NCBI RefSeq assembly: GCF_003610735.1
Contig: NZ_RAQM01000006.1
Location: forward strand, 683,468 to 747,467
Origin: Tenacibaculum lutimaris
GTDB taxonomy: Bacteria; Bacteroidota; Bacteroidia; Flavobacteriales; Flavobacteriaceae
Direction: 5' to 3'
DNA: 64,000 nucleotides
Below the pieces are notes generated by a model. It was not told where the DNA came from. It worked only from the letters and a program-made list of their open reading frames with translations, and did not search any database. A program made the position numbers and the translations under genes. Shown one piece after another: positions 1 through 9,100 of the stretch (within the stretch, counting starts at the first letter, position 1; each line of letters starts with the position of its first letter).

Positions 1-56
1 AAAAGGATGAAGAAAAAAACAATAATACCTACTATTATTTTATAGATCTTTTTCAT
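1..56 (-). CDS. N-terminus of a membrane-anchored or exported protein, cut by the window edge
   Basis: Reading leftwards from an ATG whose complement is at 54-56, the frame stays open to the edge and gives 18 residues: MKKIYKIIVGIIVFFFIL. A lysine-rich start followed by a run of hydrophobic residues is typical of a signal peptide or N-terminal membrane anchor. It is divergent from queG. Nothing further can be said about function because the body of the gene is outside the window. It could also be a chance frame, since only 18 codons are visible. Confidence 0.5.
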   Translation of the reverse strand, partial: MKKIYKIIVGIIVFFFIL

Positions 57-147
57 AATGAATAAAGTTTGTCATGTAATACTAACGAACAAAGTTCAAC
101 AATTATTTGTAAATAAAAAGTCAATGAAATGATAAATTTTCTTTTGG

Positions 148-155
148 TAATTTTG
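148..155 (+). promoter_or_regulatory. Bacteroidota -7 element before queG
   Basis: TAATTTTG fits the TAnnTTTG consensus of Bacteroidota primary sigma factor promoters. Transcription would start at about 162, only some 14 bases before the TTG start of queG. No good -33 TTG is seen at the expected distance. Confidence 0.4.
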
Positions 156-175
156 CGCTGATAAAATCACATATT

Positions 176-1102
176 TTGAATCAGAAATTACAATATTCAA
201 ACTTTATAAAAGAACAAGCAAAACGCTTGGGTTTTTTGGGTTGTGGTATTGCTAAAGCTGACTTTTTAGAAGAGGAAGCTCCTCGTTTAGAAAAATGGTT
301 ACAAAATGGATATCATGGTGAGATGCATTATATGGAAAATCATTTTGATAAACGTTTAGATCCACGTTTATTGGTTGACGGAGCGAAATCTGTAATTTCT
401 TTGTCGTACAACTATTTTCCTTCGGAAGTTCAACAAGAAGGAAGTTATAAGATTTCAAAATATGCTTACGGACAAGATTATCATCATATAATCAAAGATA
501 AACTGCGTGAATTGTTGCAGTTGATAAATGATGAGATTGGAGAAGTTTCCGGACGTTGCTTTGTAGACTCGGCACCAGTTATGGAACGAGCATGGGCGCA
601 AAAATCAGGGTTGGGTTGGAACGGAAAGCATTCGTTATTAATTCAAAAACAACAAGGCTCGTTTTTCTTTTTGGCTGAATTAATTATCGATTTAGAATTA
701 GAATACGATAAACCTTTTAAGACAGATCATTGTGGTAGTTGTACTCGCTGTATTGATGCGTGTCCAACACAAGCTATTTTACCTAATAATACGGTTGATG
801 GTAGTAAGTGTATTTCGTATTTAACAATTGAACTAAAAGATGCGATTCCGTCAGAATTTAAAGGAGAAATGCAAGATTGGATGTTTGGTTGTGATGTATG
901 TCAAGATGTTTGTCCGTGGAATCGTTTTTCACAACCACATGAAGAAAGTTTATTTGCACCTCAAGAAAACTTGTTACAAATGAATAAACGCGACTGGCAA
1001 GAGTTAACACAAGAAACCTTTAGTAAAGTTTTCAAAAAATCGGCAGTTAAGCGTACTAAGTTTTCAGGATTATTAAGAAATATTGACTTTATAAAACAAT
1101 AA
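176..1102 (+). CDS. queG: Epoxyqueuosine reductase
   Basis: This is the last step of queuosine synthesis: reduction of epoxyqueuosine to queuosine in tRNA, by a cytoplasmic enzyme using cobalamin and two 4Fe-4S clusters. The 308-residue protein has the family layout. The N-terminal DUF1730 region contains the [23 protein letters not shown] active-site stretch in two parts, DSAPVMERA and GLGWNGK, with Asp131 the likely catalytic acid. Ferredoxin cysteines follow at about C186, C189, C192, C196 ([12 protein letters not shown]) and C212, C239, C242, C246 ([10 protein letters not shown]). The start is TTG; no in-frame ATG lies upstream in the short leader and a -7 element sits 20 bases before. 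A strong hairpin terminator follows directly. Confidence 0.95.
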   Translation: MNQKLQYSNFIKEQAKRLGFLGCGIAKADFLEEEAPRLEKWLQNGYHGEMHYMENHFDKRLDPRLLVDGAKSVISLSYNYFPSEVQQEGSYKISKYAYGQDYHHIIKDKLRELLQLINDEIGEVSGRCFVDSAPVMERAWAQKSGLGWNGKHSLLIQKQQGSFFFLAELIIDLELEYDKPFKTDHCGSCTRCIDACPTQAILPNNTVDGSKCISYLTIELKDAIPSEFKGEMQDWMFGCDVCQDVCPWNRFSQPHEESLFAPQENLLQMNKRDWQELTQETFSKVFKKSAVKRTKFSGLLRNIDFIKQ

Positions 1103-1124
1103 AACCGCTTTTAAAAGCGGTTTT
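1101..1124. terminator. Bidirectional terminator between queG and a PAS gene
   Basis: AAAACCGCTTTT and AAAAGCGGTTTT form a perfect stem with T-rich tails on both strands. It serves convergent queG (+) and the PAS gene ending at 1144 (-). Confidence 0.85.
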
Positions 1125-1143
1125 ATTTATGTTTTTTGAAAAA

Positions 1144-1785
1144 TTATTTAGGGTTTGTTTCTCCAAAGAAAAACCAATTAATTCCTTTTTTGATTCTACC
1201 TCCTTCTTTAGGTGTTTCTTGCTCTACAGACCCATTTGATCCAGCAGCTCCGCTATCTTCAAATAATTTTACAACAAAATCGTCATAAGAAGAATTTACT
1301 TCTTCTTGTAAATAAGAATTGAAGTATAATTCACTAGCTTTTTCACCTTTTACTTTTTCTATCTCTAAAAGTGTTTTGTATAAAGATTCAATTTTTTGAA
1401 TTACACTTTGTGGTAAAGCTTTTCTTCTACCTGTGTAACCTGTTATTTTCCCTTTTTCATCTTTTTCAACATCAAAATCTGTGATAACCCAATAGTATCT
1501 GCCAGTTCTTGTTAAGTTTTTTACAATAGCATGAAAGTTGTTTCCTTGTTTTAAGTTGTCCCATAACACCTTAAATACAACTTTAGGCATATCTGGGTGT
1601 CTGATGACGTTGTGAGGTTCTCCAATAAGTTCTATTTTATTATACTCTGAAGCTTCTTCAAAAGCATCATTCATGTATAAAATAGTCCCTACAGGATCTG
1701 TTTTACTAATAATAGTTTTAGACTTGTCCCATTTAACCTCTTCGTCTATGACTTTAGATGGTCTAAGAGCATTGTTTGTGTCCAT
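1144..1785 (-). CDS. Stand-alone PAS domain protein, Aer-like
   Basis: The protein has 213 residues. Residues about 20-125 form a PAS domain of the aerotaxis-receptor (Aer/PAS_3) type, with the signature IRHPDMP, the FKVLW helix and the strand NLTRTGRYYWVITDFD. Such PAS domains often bind FAD or a small ligand and sense redox or oxygen. No kinase, GGDEF or methyl-accepting domain follows. Instead there is a helical tail of about 60 residues ending in the motif INWFFFGETNPK. The closest relative is the gene at 2303-2920, so the two are tandem paralogues. A -7-like TATCTTTG lies upstream on the minus strand (1835-1842). Function as a signalling adaptor is inference. Confidence 0.85.
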   Translation of the reverse strand: MDTNNALRPSKVIDEEVKWDKSKTIISKTDPVGTILYMNDAFEEASEYNKIELIGEPHNVIRHPDMPKVVFKVLWDNLKQGNNFHAIVKNLTRTGRYYWVITDFDVEKDEKGKITGYTGRRKALPQSVIQKIESLYKTLLEIEKVKGEKASELYFNSYLQEEVNSSYDDFVVKLFEDSGAAGSNGSVEQETPKEGGRIKKGINWFFFGETNPK

Positions 1786-2014
1786 TTGTTTTGTTTTAAT
1801 AGTTATTCGGGGTGGTTTACTTGTAATAAGGGACCAAAGATAAGGTTTTTTGTGTCAAAAAGCCTTTAGGTTTTTCTTATAAGGGTTAAAATTTGTTAAA
1901 AGATAACCTTTATTTAATTTTGTTTAACAACTATAATAGCAATGTGTTAGTTTTGTTTTTTGAAAGATAGATATGTGTTATTTTCGTGAAAAAACAAAAA
2001 AGAATAGAAGAAAA

Positions 2015-2044
2015 AAAGGGCTGAAACAGAAGTTTCAACCCTTT
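2015..2044 (-). terminator. Terminator of the decayed PAS copy
   Basis: On the minus strand AAAGGGTTGAAAC and GTTTCAGCCCTTT pair around a short loop and are followed by a run of T. The hairpin is a near copy of that at 2227-2258, so the duplication included the terminator. Confidence 0.7.
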
Positions 2045-2082
2045 CGAAAAAACATTTTAAAGGGGATTTTTGGGATATGTTT

Positions 2083-2218
2083 TTATGTTGGATTGGTATC
2101 TCCAAAGAAGAACTAGTTTACTCCTTTTGTGAGTTTGTTTTGATTTTTCTTCACTTCTTCTTTTTTGGTAATTTTTTTATTAAATAAAGTAACAAGAAAT
2201 CTCGTTGTAGGTTTCAGT
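2083..2218 (-). pseudogene. Decayed C-terminal remnant of a third PAS paralogue
   Basis: Translating the minus strand gives a tail that aligns to the end of the neighbouring PAS protein: LVTLFNKKITKKEE, then LTKGVN, a TAG stop (complement 2113-2115), then FFFGDTNPT and the normal TAA stop (complement 2083-2085). The stop replaces the Trp of the NWFFFG motif (TGG to TAG). Near 2200 the match moves to another frame (ETYNE against SYNEF), so there is also a frameshift. The PAS domain itself is missing. Only some 45 codons remain, with their own terminator. It looks like a tandem duplicate reduced by deletion and point decay. Confidence 0.8.
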
Positions 2219-2226
2219 TTCGGATA

Positions 2227-2258
2227 AAAGGGTTGAAATTTAGTTGTTTCAACCCTTT
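2227..2258 (-). terminator. Terminator after the intact PAS paralogue
   Basis: AAAGGGTTGAAA and TTTCAACCCTTT form a perfect 12-bp stem 45 bases after the PAS gene stop in the minus direction. Confidence 0.7.
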
Positions 2259-2302
2259 CGAAAATACATTTTTAGGGGAATTATCGGGGATGTGATATAT
2301 TT

Positions 2303-2920
2303 TTATGTTGGATTGGTGTCTCCAAAGAAGAACCAGTTTAATCCTTTTTTTAGCGGATTTGTTTCTGATTTAACTTTTTCAGCTTCCTCTTTAGATAGCT
2401 CTTCGTTAAATAAATCAACTACAAATTCATTATAACTTTTACCTACTTCTTCTTTTAAATAAGCTTCAAAATACATTTCACTAGCTTTTTCTCCTTTTAG
2501 TTTTTCTAATTTTAAAAGAGTCTTGTAAATAGGTTCAATTTTTTTTACAACACCGTCAGGTACTGCTTTTCTTCTTGCTGTATATCCTGTAATTTTACCT
2601 TCGTCATCTTTGTCAATAGTAAAGTCAGTAATAACCCAGTAGTATCTTCCAGTTCTTGTTAAGTTTTTAACGATAGCATGAAAGTTCTCTCCCTTTTTTA
2701 AAGCATCCCATAATACCTTAAAGGCTACTTTAGGCATATCAGGATGGCGAATAATGTTGTGAGGTTCTCCTACTAATTCAATAGTGCTATATTCACAAGT
2801 ATTAGAAAAAACATCGTTAGCATATAAAATTGTTCCGTAGATGTCAGTTTTACTTACAATGGTTTTAGTTTTATCCCATTGTACTTCTTCGTCAATAATG
2901 TGTCTTTGTGTAGTTTCCAT
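2303..2920 (-). CDS. Stand-alone PAS domain protein, second paralogue
   Basis: The protein has 205 residues and is closely similar along its whole length to the PAS protein at 1144-1785, sharing IRHPDMPK, FKVLWD, FHAIVKNLTRTGRYYWVITDF and the terminal NWFFFGDTNPT. The single PAS domain covers about residues 15-120. The helical tail, rich in Glu and Lys, carries no recognised output domain. Because the terminal NWFFFG motif is kept in both intact paralogues while the linker before it varies, it may be a docking site; that is inference. A broken third copy lies immediately downstream. Confidence 0.85.
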   Translation of the reverse strand: METTQRHIIDEEVQWDKTKTIVSKTDIYGTILYANDVFSNTCEYSTIELVGEPHNIIRHPDMPKVAFKVLWDALKKGENFHAIVKNLTRTGRYYWVITDFTIDKDDEGKITGYTARRKAVPDGVVKKIEPIYKTLLKLEKLKGEKASEMYFEAYLKEEVGKSYNEFVVDLFNEELSKEEAEKVKSETNPLKKGLNWFFFGDTNPT

Positions 2921-3122
2921 TTCTATTGGTTTAAGGTTAGGGCAAATTTGAGGAGAAAAAGAAAGAGTAAATATGACTTTTGTCAGGTTATCAATTATTT
3001 TTTAATAATTTTATTTAGAGGCTTTGTTATTCTTAGATTTAGTCCTTAATATTAAAAGGTGTTTAAGAAGATAATATAACTTTTATCGGGTAGTAAATTA
3101 TTTTTACTTAACAAACAAAATG

Positions 3123-3130
3123 TATATTTG
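3123..3130 (+). promoter_or_regulatory. -7 promoter element for maeB
   Basis: TATATTTG matches TAnnTTTG. The start codon follows 27 bases later. A T-rich -33 region is present but lacks a clear TTG. Confidence 0.5.
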
Positions 3131-3157
3131 TAAGTTCAAACAAACAAGAACGAACCT

Positions 3158-5458
3158 ATGAGAGATTCTAGAAAAAGGCATGAAGCTTTACTTTATCATG
3201 CCAAACCGAAGCCAGGAAAAATAGCAGTAGTACCTACCAAAAAATACGCAACTCAACACGATTTATCATTAGCGTATTCACCAGGAGTTGCTGAGCCTTG
3301 TTTAGAAATAGCGAAAGATAAAAACAACGTTTATAAATATACATCAAAGGGTAATTTAGTAGCTGTGATTTCAAACGGAACAGCTGTTTTAGGATTGGGT
3401 GATATTGGCCCTGAAGCGTCTAAACCAGTAATGGAAGGAAAAGGATTGCTATTCAAGATTTTTGCTGATATTGATGTTTTTGATATTGAAGTTGACACAA
3501 CAGATGTAGATAAATTTGTTGAAACAGTAAAAGCAATTGCTCCTACTTTTGGAGGAATTAACTTAGAAGATATCAAAGCTCCAGAAGCTTTTGAAATTGA
3601 AAGAAGATTAAAAGAGGAATTAGATATTCCTGTAATGCACGATGACCAGCACGGAACCGCAATTATTTCTGCAGCAGCCTTAAAAAATGCATTAGAGATT
3701 AATAAAAAAAATATTGAGGATGTTAAAATAGTGGTGAATGGAGCAGGAGCAGCAGCTATTTCATGTACACGTTTGTATGTAGCTCTTGGAGCTAAACGCG
3801 AAAACGTAATCATGTGCGACAGTAAAGGTGTCATTAGAAAAGATAATGAGAATTTAACCTCTCAAAAAGCTGAGTTTGCTACACATATAGATGTGAATAC
3901 TTTAGAAGAAGCCATGTTAAATGCGGATGTGTTTATTGGTTTATCTAAAGGAAATGTGGTTTCTCCTGAGATGTTATTGTCTATGGCAAAAAATCCTATC
4001 GTTTTTGCAATGGCGAATCCAGAACCAGAAATTGATTACGATTTAGCAATAGCGACAAGAGAAGATATTATCATGGCAACAGGAAGGTCAGATCATCCTA
4101 ATCAGGTGAATAATGTGTTAGGTTTTCCATTTATTTTCCGTGGAGCATTAGATGTGCGTGCTAAGAAGATTAATGAAGAAATGAAAATGGCAGCGGTACA
4201 TGCGTTAGCAGACTTAGCAAAACAATCAGTACCGGAACAAGTAAACATTGTATATGATGAGGTAAGCCTTTCTTTTGGAAAAGAATACATCATTCCAAAG
4301 CCATTTGATCCAAGATTAATTTATGAAATTCCACCAGCAATTGCTAAAGCTGCAATGGATTCTGGTGTAGCTCAAGAACCTATTGAAGATTGGGATAAGT
4401 ACCGAGAAGAATTAATGGATCGCTCAGGAACAGGAAGCAAAGAGGTTAGAATGTTACATAACCGAGCTAAGAAAGCCCCTAAACGATTAGTGTTTGCAGA
4501 AGCAGATCATTTAGATGTGTTAAAAGCAGCGCAGAGAGTTTATGAAGAAAAAATTGGACACCCAATTTTATTAGGAAGAAGAGAGATTATTTTAGAATTA
4601 AAAGCTGAGTTAGGTTTTGATGCTGATATACCGATTATTGATCCTAAAACAGATGAAGAAGAAGCTAGAAGAAATCGTTATGCTGAAGCTTTCTGGAAAA
4701 CAAGACAACGCAAAGGAGTTACATTTTTAGAAGCACAAAAATGGATGCGCGAGCGTAACTATTTTGCAGCAATGATGGTGAATTCTGGTGAGGCAGATGC
4801 TTTAATTACAGGGTACTCTAGACCTTATCCTTCAGTAGTAAAACCAATGTTAGAACTGATTGAAAAAGATCAAGGAGTAACAAGAGTTGCAGCAACAAAT
4901 ATGATGCTAACCAAGCAAGGTCCAATGTTCTTGGCGGATACAACTATCAATATTAATCCAACTGCAAAGGATTTAGCTAAAATTACACAATTAACATCGG
5001 TGTTGGCTAAAATGTTTGGAATGAAGCCAAATGTAGCAATGTTAGGTTTTTCAAACTTTGGTTCTTCTAAATCTGAAAGCTCAACAAAAATTAGAGAGGC
5101 AGTTTCATATATCCATCGCAATTATCCTAATGTTGTTGTTGATGGTGAGTTACAAGCAGATTTTGCTTTGAACCCTGAGTTATTGGCTAAAGAATTCCCG
5201 TTTTCTAAATTAAATGGAAAAAGAGCCAATGTTTTAATTTTCCCTAACTTAGAGTCGGCAAACATTACGTATAAGTTAATGAAAGCTGTAGATGAAGTAG
5301 AGTCTATCGGACCTATTTTATTAGGAATGAGTAAACCAGTGCATATTTTACAATTAGGTGCTAGTGTAGATGAAATGGTAAACATGGCTGCGGTAGCAGT
5401 TGTTGATGCTCAGAACAAAGAAATGAAAGCTAAAAAGAAAGAGCTTCAGAACTCTTAG
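3158..5458 (+). CDS. maeB: NADP-dependent malic enzyme with phosphotransacetylase-like domain
   Basis: The enzyme oxidatively decarboxylates malate to pyruvate, giving NADPH, in the cytoplasm. The 766-residue length is that of the MaeB fusion family. The malic N domain covers about residues 15-150 (SLAYSPGVAEPC, with the metal-binding stretch EDIKAPEAFEIE). The NAD(P)-binding domain covers about 160-390 (VVNGAGAAAISC; VMHDDQHGTA). The C-terminal phosphotransacetylase-like domain covers about 430-755 (LVFAEADHLDVLKAAQ; ITGYSRPYPSV). In this family that last domain usually lacks transferase activity and binds acetyl-CoA as a regulator. It is probably monocistronic, or read with ruvA 66 bases downstream. 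Confidence 0.96.
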   Translation: MRDSRKRHEALLYHAKPKPGKIAVVPTKKYATQHDLSLAYSPGVAEPCLEIAKDKNNVYKYTSKGNLVAVISNGTAVLGLGDIGPEASKPVMEGKGLLFKIFADIDVFDIEVDTTDVDKFVETVKAIAPTFGGINLEDIKAPEAFEIERRLKEELDIPVMHDDQHGTAIISAAALKNALEINKKNIEDVKIVVNGAGAAAISCTRLYVALGAKRENVIMCDSKGVIRKDNENLTSQKAEFATHIDVNTLEEAMLNADVFIGLSKGNVVSPEMLLSMAKNPIVFAMANPEPEIDYDLAIATREDIIMATGRSDHPNQVNNVLGFPFIFRGALDVRAKKINEEMKMAAVHALADLAKQSVPEQVNIVYDEVSLSFGKEYIIPKPFDPRLIYEIPPAIAKAAMDSGVAQEPIEDWDKYREELMDRSGTGSKEVRMLHNRAKKAPKRLVFAEADHLDVLKAAQRVYEEKIGHPILLGRREIILELKAELGFDADIPIIDPKTDEEEARRNRYAEAFWKTRQRKGVTFLEAQKWMRERNYFAAMMVNSGEADALITGYSRPYPSVVKPMLELIEKDQGVTRVAATNMMLTKQGPMFLADTTININPTAKDLAKITQLTSVLAKMFGMKPNVAMLGFSNFGSSKSESSTKIREAVSYIHRNYPNVVVDGELQADFALNPELLAKEFPFSKLNGKRANVLIFPNLESANITYKLMKAVDEVESIGPILLGMSKPVHILQLGASVDEMVNMAAVAVVDAQNKEMKAKKKELQNS

Positions 5459-5524
5459 TGGGTTAGGAGACTTTTTTTAAAAAATAATTTTGTCTATTTT
5501 AGGCAAATAGAAAAAAATCGCTGG

Positions 5525-6106
5525 ATGATAACACAAATTAGGGGGAAGCTTGTGGAGAAAAATCCTACATACGCCGTTGTTGATTGTAACGGGGTAGGAT
5601 ATTTACTGCACATTTCACTAAACACATATTCATCATTACCAAATGATGAATATGTGTTGTTATATACACACTTATCTATTAGAGAAGACGCACATACATT
5701 ATATGGTTTTTCAACCAAGATGGAGCGAGAAGTATTCTTATTATTAACTTCAGTTTCAGGTGTAGGGCCAAGTATTGCGAGAACTATGCTGTCTTCAATG
5801 ACTTCTAAAGAAGTTCAACAAGCTATTGCTTCAGAAGATGTAAAGCTAATACAATCGGTTAAAGGAATTGGAGCAAAAACAGCACAACGCGTTATTGTAG
5901 ATTTAAAAGATAAAGTTTTAAAAACCTTTGATCTTGATGAAGTTTCTGTGGTACAGAACAATACAAATAAAGAAGAAGCGTTATCTGCTTTAGAGGTTCT
6001 TGGCTTTGTTAGGAAGCAAGCCGATAAAGTAATAGGGGGAATATTAAAAGAAACACCTGATGCAAGTGTTGAAATACTTATAAAGCAGGCGTTGAAAAAA
6101 TTATAA
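5525..6106 (+). CDS. ruvA: Holliday junction branch migration complex subunit RuvA
   Basis: RuvA binds four-way DNA junctions as a tetramer and loads the RuvB motor during recombinational repair. The 193-residue protein has the expected three parts: an OB-fold (MITQIRGKLVEK to about residue 62), paired helix-hairpin-helix motifs (LLTSVSGVGPSIARTML and LIQSVKGIGAKTAQRVIVDLKDK, with their GxG hairpins), and a flexible linker before the RuvB-binding C-terminal helices (EEALSALEVLGF). It lies directly before sprA, an order common in flavobacteria. Confidence 0.96.
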   Translation: MITQIRGKLVEKNPTYAVVDCNGVGYLLHISLNTYSSLPNDEYVLLYTHLSIREDAHTLYGFSTKMEREVFLLLTSVSGVGPSIARTMLSSMTSKEVQQAIASEDVKLIQSVKGIGAKTAQRVIVDLKDKVLKTFDLDEVSVVQNNTNKEEALSALEVLGFVRKQADKVIGGILKETPDASVEILIKQALKKL

Positions 6107-6127
6107 AAAAGTTTGGAAAAAACAGTT

Positions 6128-9100
6128 ATGAATAGACTATTAACGATACTTACTTTTTTTGTAAGTATTGTTTCGTTTTCGCAAAATACGCAAAACGATA
6201 GTACAAAAACTGTTAAGAAAGATACTGTTGTTCCTCTCAAGTATAATTTTAAAAACAATCAAAACGGAGCCCTTTTTTTAAACAACCCTAGTCAAAAAGT
6301 AGTTACTTATGATAAGGTGTTGAACAAGTTTATGATTGTTGAAAAAGTAGGAGATTACTATGTAGGAACTCCTGTTTTTATGACACCAAAAGAGTATGAT
6401 GAGTATCGTTTAAAGAATGATTTAAAAGATTATTTTAAAGAAAAAGTAGATGCTACAAATCCGAAGAAAAAAGGAGGTGATGCGGCTCGTAAAAATTTAC
6501 TCCCTAAATATTATGTAAATTCCAAGTTTTTTGAATCTGTTTTTGGCGGAAATACAGTTGAAGTAAATCCAACAGGACAAATTAATATCAAACTAGGAGG
6601 AGTTTATCAAAACAATGAGAATCCTCAAATTTCTGTTGAGAATCAAAGTAGTTTTACATTTGATTTTGATCAACAAATTAGTGCGAGTATACAAGCTAAA
6701 GTAGGGAAGCGATTAAAAGTAACCGCAAATTACGATACACAATCTACTTTCGATTTTCAAAATGTTATAAAATTAGAGTACACACCTACCGAAGACGATA
6801 TTATTAGAAACATTGAAGCTGGTAATATTAGTATGCCGATTAAAAACTCGTTAATTAACGGAGCACAATCGTTATTTGGAGTAAAAACACAATTGCAATT
6901 CGGTAAAACGTATGTTACAGCTGCTTTTTCACAACAAAATTCACAGTCTAAAACGGTAATAGCCGAAGGAGGGGCAACAATTGAGCCTTTTGAATTGCGA
7001 GCTTCTGATTATGATAATGACAGGCACTTCTTTTTATCTCAATACTTTAGAGAAAACTATTCAAAAGCACTAGAGAGATATCCATTAATTAGCAGCCCTA
7101 TTAGCATTACTCGTATAGAAGTTTGGGTAACCAATAGAAATCAAAATGTAAGTGATTATCGTAGCATTGTCGCTCTTGCCGATTTAGGAGAGTCATATGA
7201 TGTCAATGAGGTAAATCCAACAGAAATAACAACAACAGGATCGCCTGCTCAAGTTAGTATAAATGGAAATTTAAGAAACTTACCGTATAATGAGGTAAAT
7301 AACTTAGCAAGTTTATTAACTGATCCACTTCAACAAATTAGAGACGTAGCAACGGTAGACAATGCAATAAATAGTATTGGTGTTCCAGCTAGACAAGGAT
7401 TTAACTATACGTATTTACAAAATGCTCGTAGATTACAGCCTAATGAGTTTAAGTTACATCCTCAGTTAGGTTTTATTTCGTTAAACAGACGATTAAATGA
7501 CGGAGAAGTTTTAGCAGTAGCTTTTGAATATACTGTTGTAGGAGCTTCGAACGGAGAAACAGTTTTTAGAGTAGGGGAGTTTTCAAATGACGGAGTTGTA
7601 GCGCCCTCAAACATAGCAGTAAAATTATTACGTAGTGAAATTTTAAATACGGTACGTCCAGGAACAGCTACGACAACCAGTCCCGGAGAACCTTTTCCTA
7701 CATGGCGTTTAATGATGAAAAACGTGTATGCTTTAGGAGCATTCCCATTACAACGTGATGGTTTTCGTTTCGAGTTATTGTATCGTGATGACGAAACAGG
7801 AACACTACAAAATACCTTGCAAAATGCGGCCAACACATCATTAAAAAATGAACCTTTATTAAGGTTGTTGAACTTAGATAAGTTAGACCAAAGTGAGTAT
7901 GCAGTTACAAACGGAGATGGTTTTTTCGATTATGTAGAAGGGGTTACGGTAAATTCAGAGAGAGGGTATATTTTGTTTCCTGAACCAGAACCTTTTGGAG
8001 AAGACTTATTACTAAAGTTAACGAATCCAACAGATCAAACTAAATATGGTTTTGAAGAATTATATTTAACAACCAAGATTCAAGCAAAAAATGAATACCA
8101 AAACTTAGATAAATTCTTTTTAAAAGGATATTTTAAATCAGAAACGAGCAGAGGAATTTCTTTAGGAGCGTTCAACGTTCCAAGAGGTTCAGTACGTGTT
8201 ACTGCAGGAGGAAGACAACTAGTTGAAGGGGTTGATTATGTGGTAGATTACCAGTTAGGTCGCGTACAAATTTTAGATCCAGGTTTAGAAGCATCAGGAA
8301 TTCCGATTAATGCTTCAGTAGAAAATAATACGTTCTTTAATCAACAAAGAAAAACATTTATAGGAGTAGATGTAGAGCATCGTTTTTCAGATGATTTTAT
8401 TTTAGGAGGAACCTTTTTAAATGTTAGTGAAAAACCAATTACTCCTAAAGTAAACTTTGGAGGAGAGCCTATCGATAATATAATGTTAGGGTTAAATTTA
8501 GATTACTCTTCAGAAGTGCCTTATTTAACAAAACTAGCAAACAAATTACCTTTTGTAGAAACCGAAGTTCCTTCAAACGTTTCGGTAAGAGCAGATATGG
8601 CTTATTTATTACCAGGTGCTCCTAGTGGAATTAATGTAGATGGTACAGCAACTTCATATTTAGATGATTTTGAAGCTTCTCAAATTCCAATCAATTTAAG
8701 TTCGCCACAACAATGGTTTTTAGCAAGTACACCCGAATCACAAGGATTTGATGGAGGTGCTTTTGGATTGGAATACAATTATAAAAGAGGAAAATTAGCA
8801 TGGTATAATGTTGATCAGTTATTTTACGGTAGCGGTAACAGACCAGGTAATATTGATGAAAATGAACTTTCTAGAAATGAGGTTCGTCAAATTCGTTACA
8901 ATGAATTGTTTCCAGAAACAGATTTAGATATTACCCAACAAAACTTGGTGCGAACATTAGATTTGGCATATTACCCTGCTGAAAGAGGACCGTATAACTA
9001 TAATGAAAATGCAAATACAGTAACCTCTGAAGAACGATGGGGGGGGATTATGCGAGCATTAACTACCAATAATTTTGAGCAAGCAAACGTAGAGTACATT

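Noticed and set aside
2244..2435. Plus-strand ORF of 63 codons
   Set aside because: It is antisense to the C-terminal end of the PAS gene, with no family and no promoter; a shadow of the real gene and its conserved tail.
6113..6127. TTG start for sprA five codons upstream of the ATG
   Set aside because: It adds MEKTV before a well-formed signal peptide and lies only 6 bases after the ruvA stop; the ATG at 6128 is the better choice.
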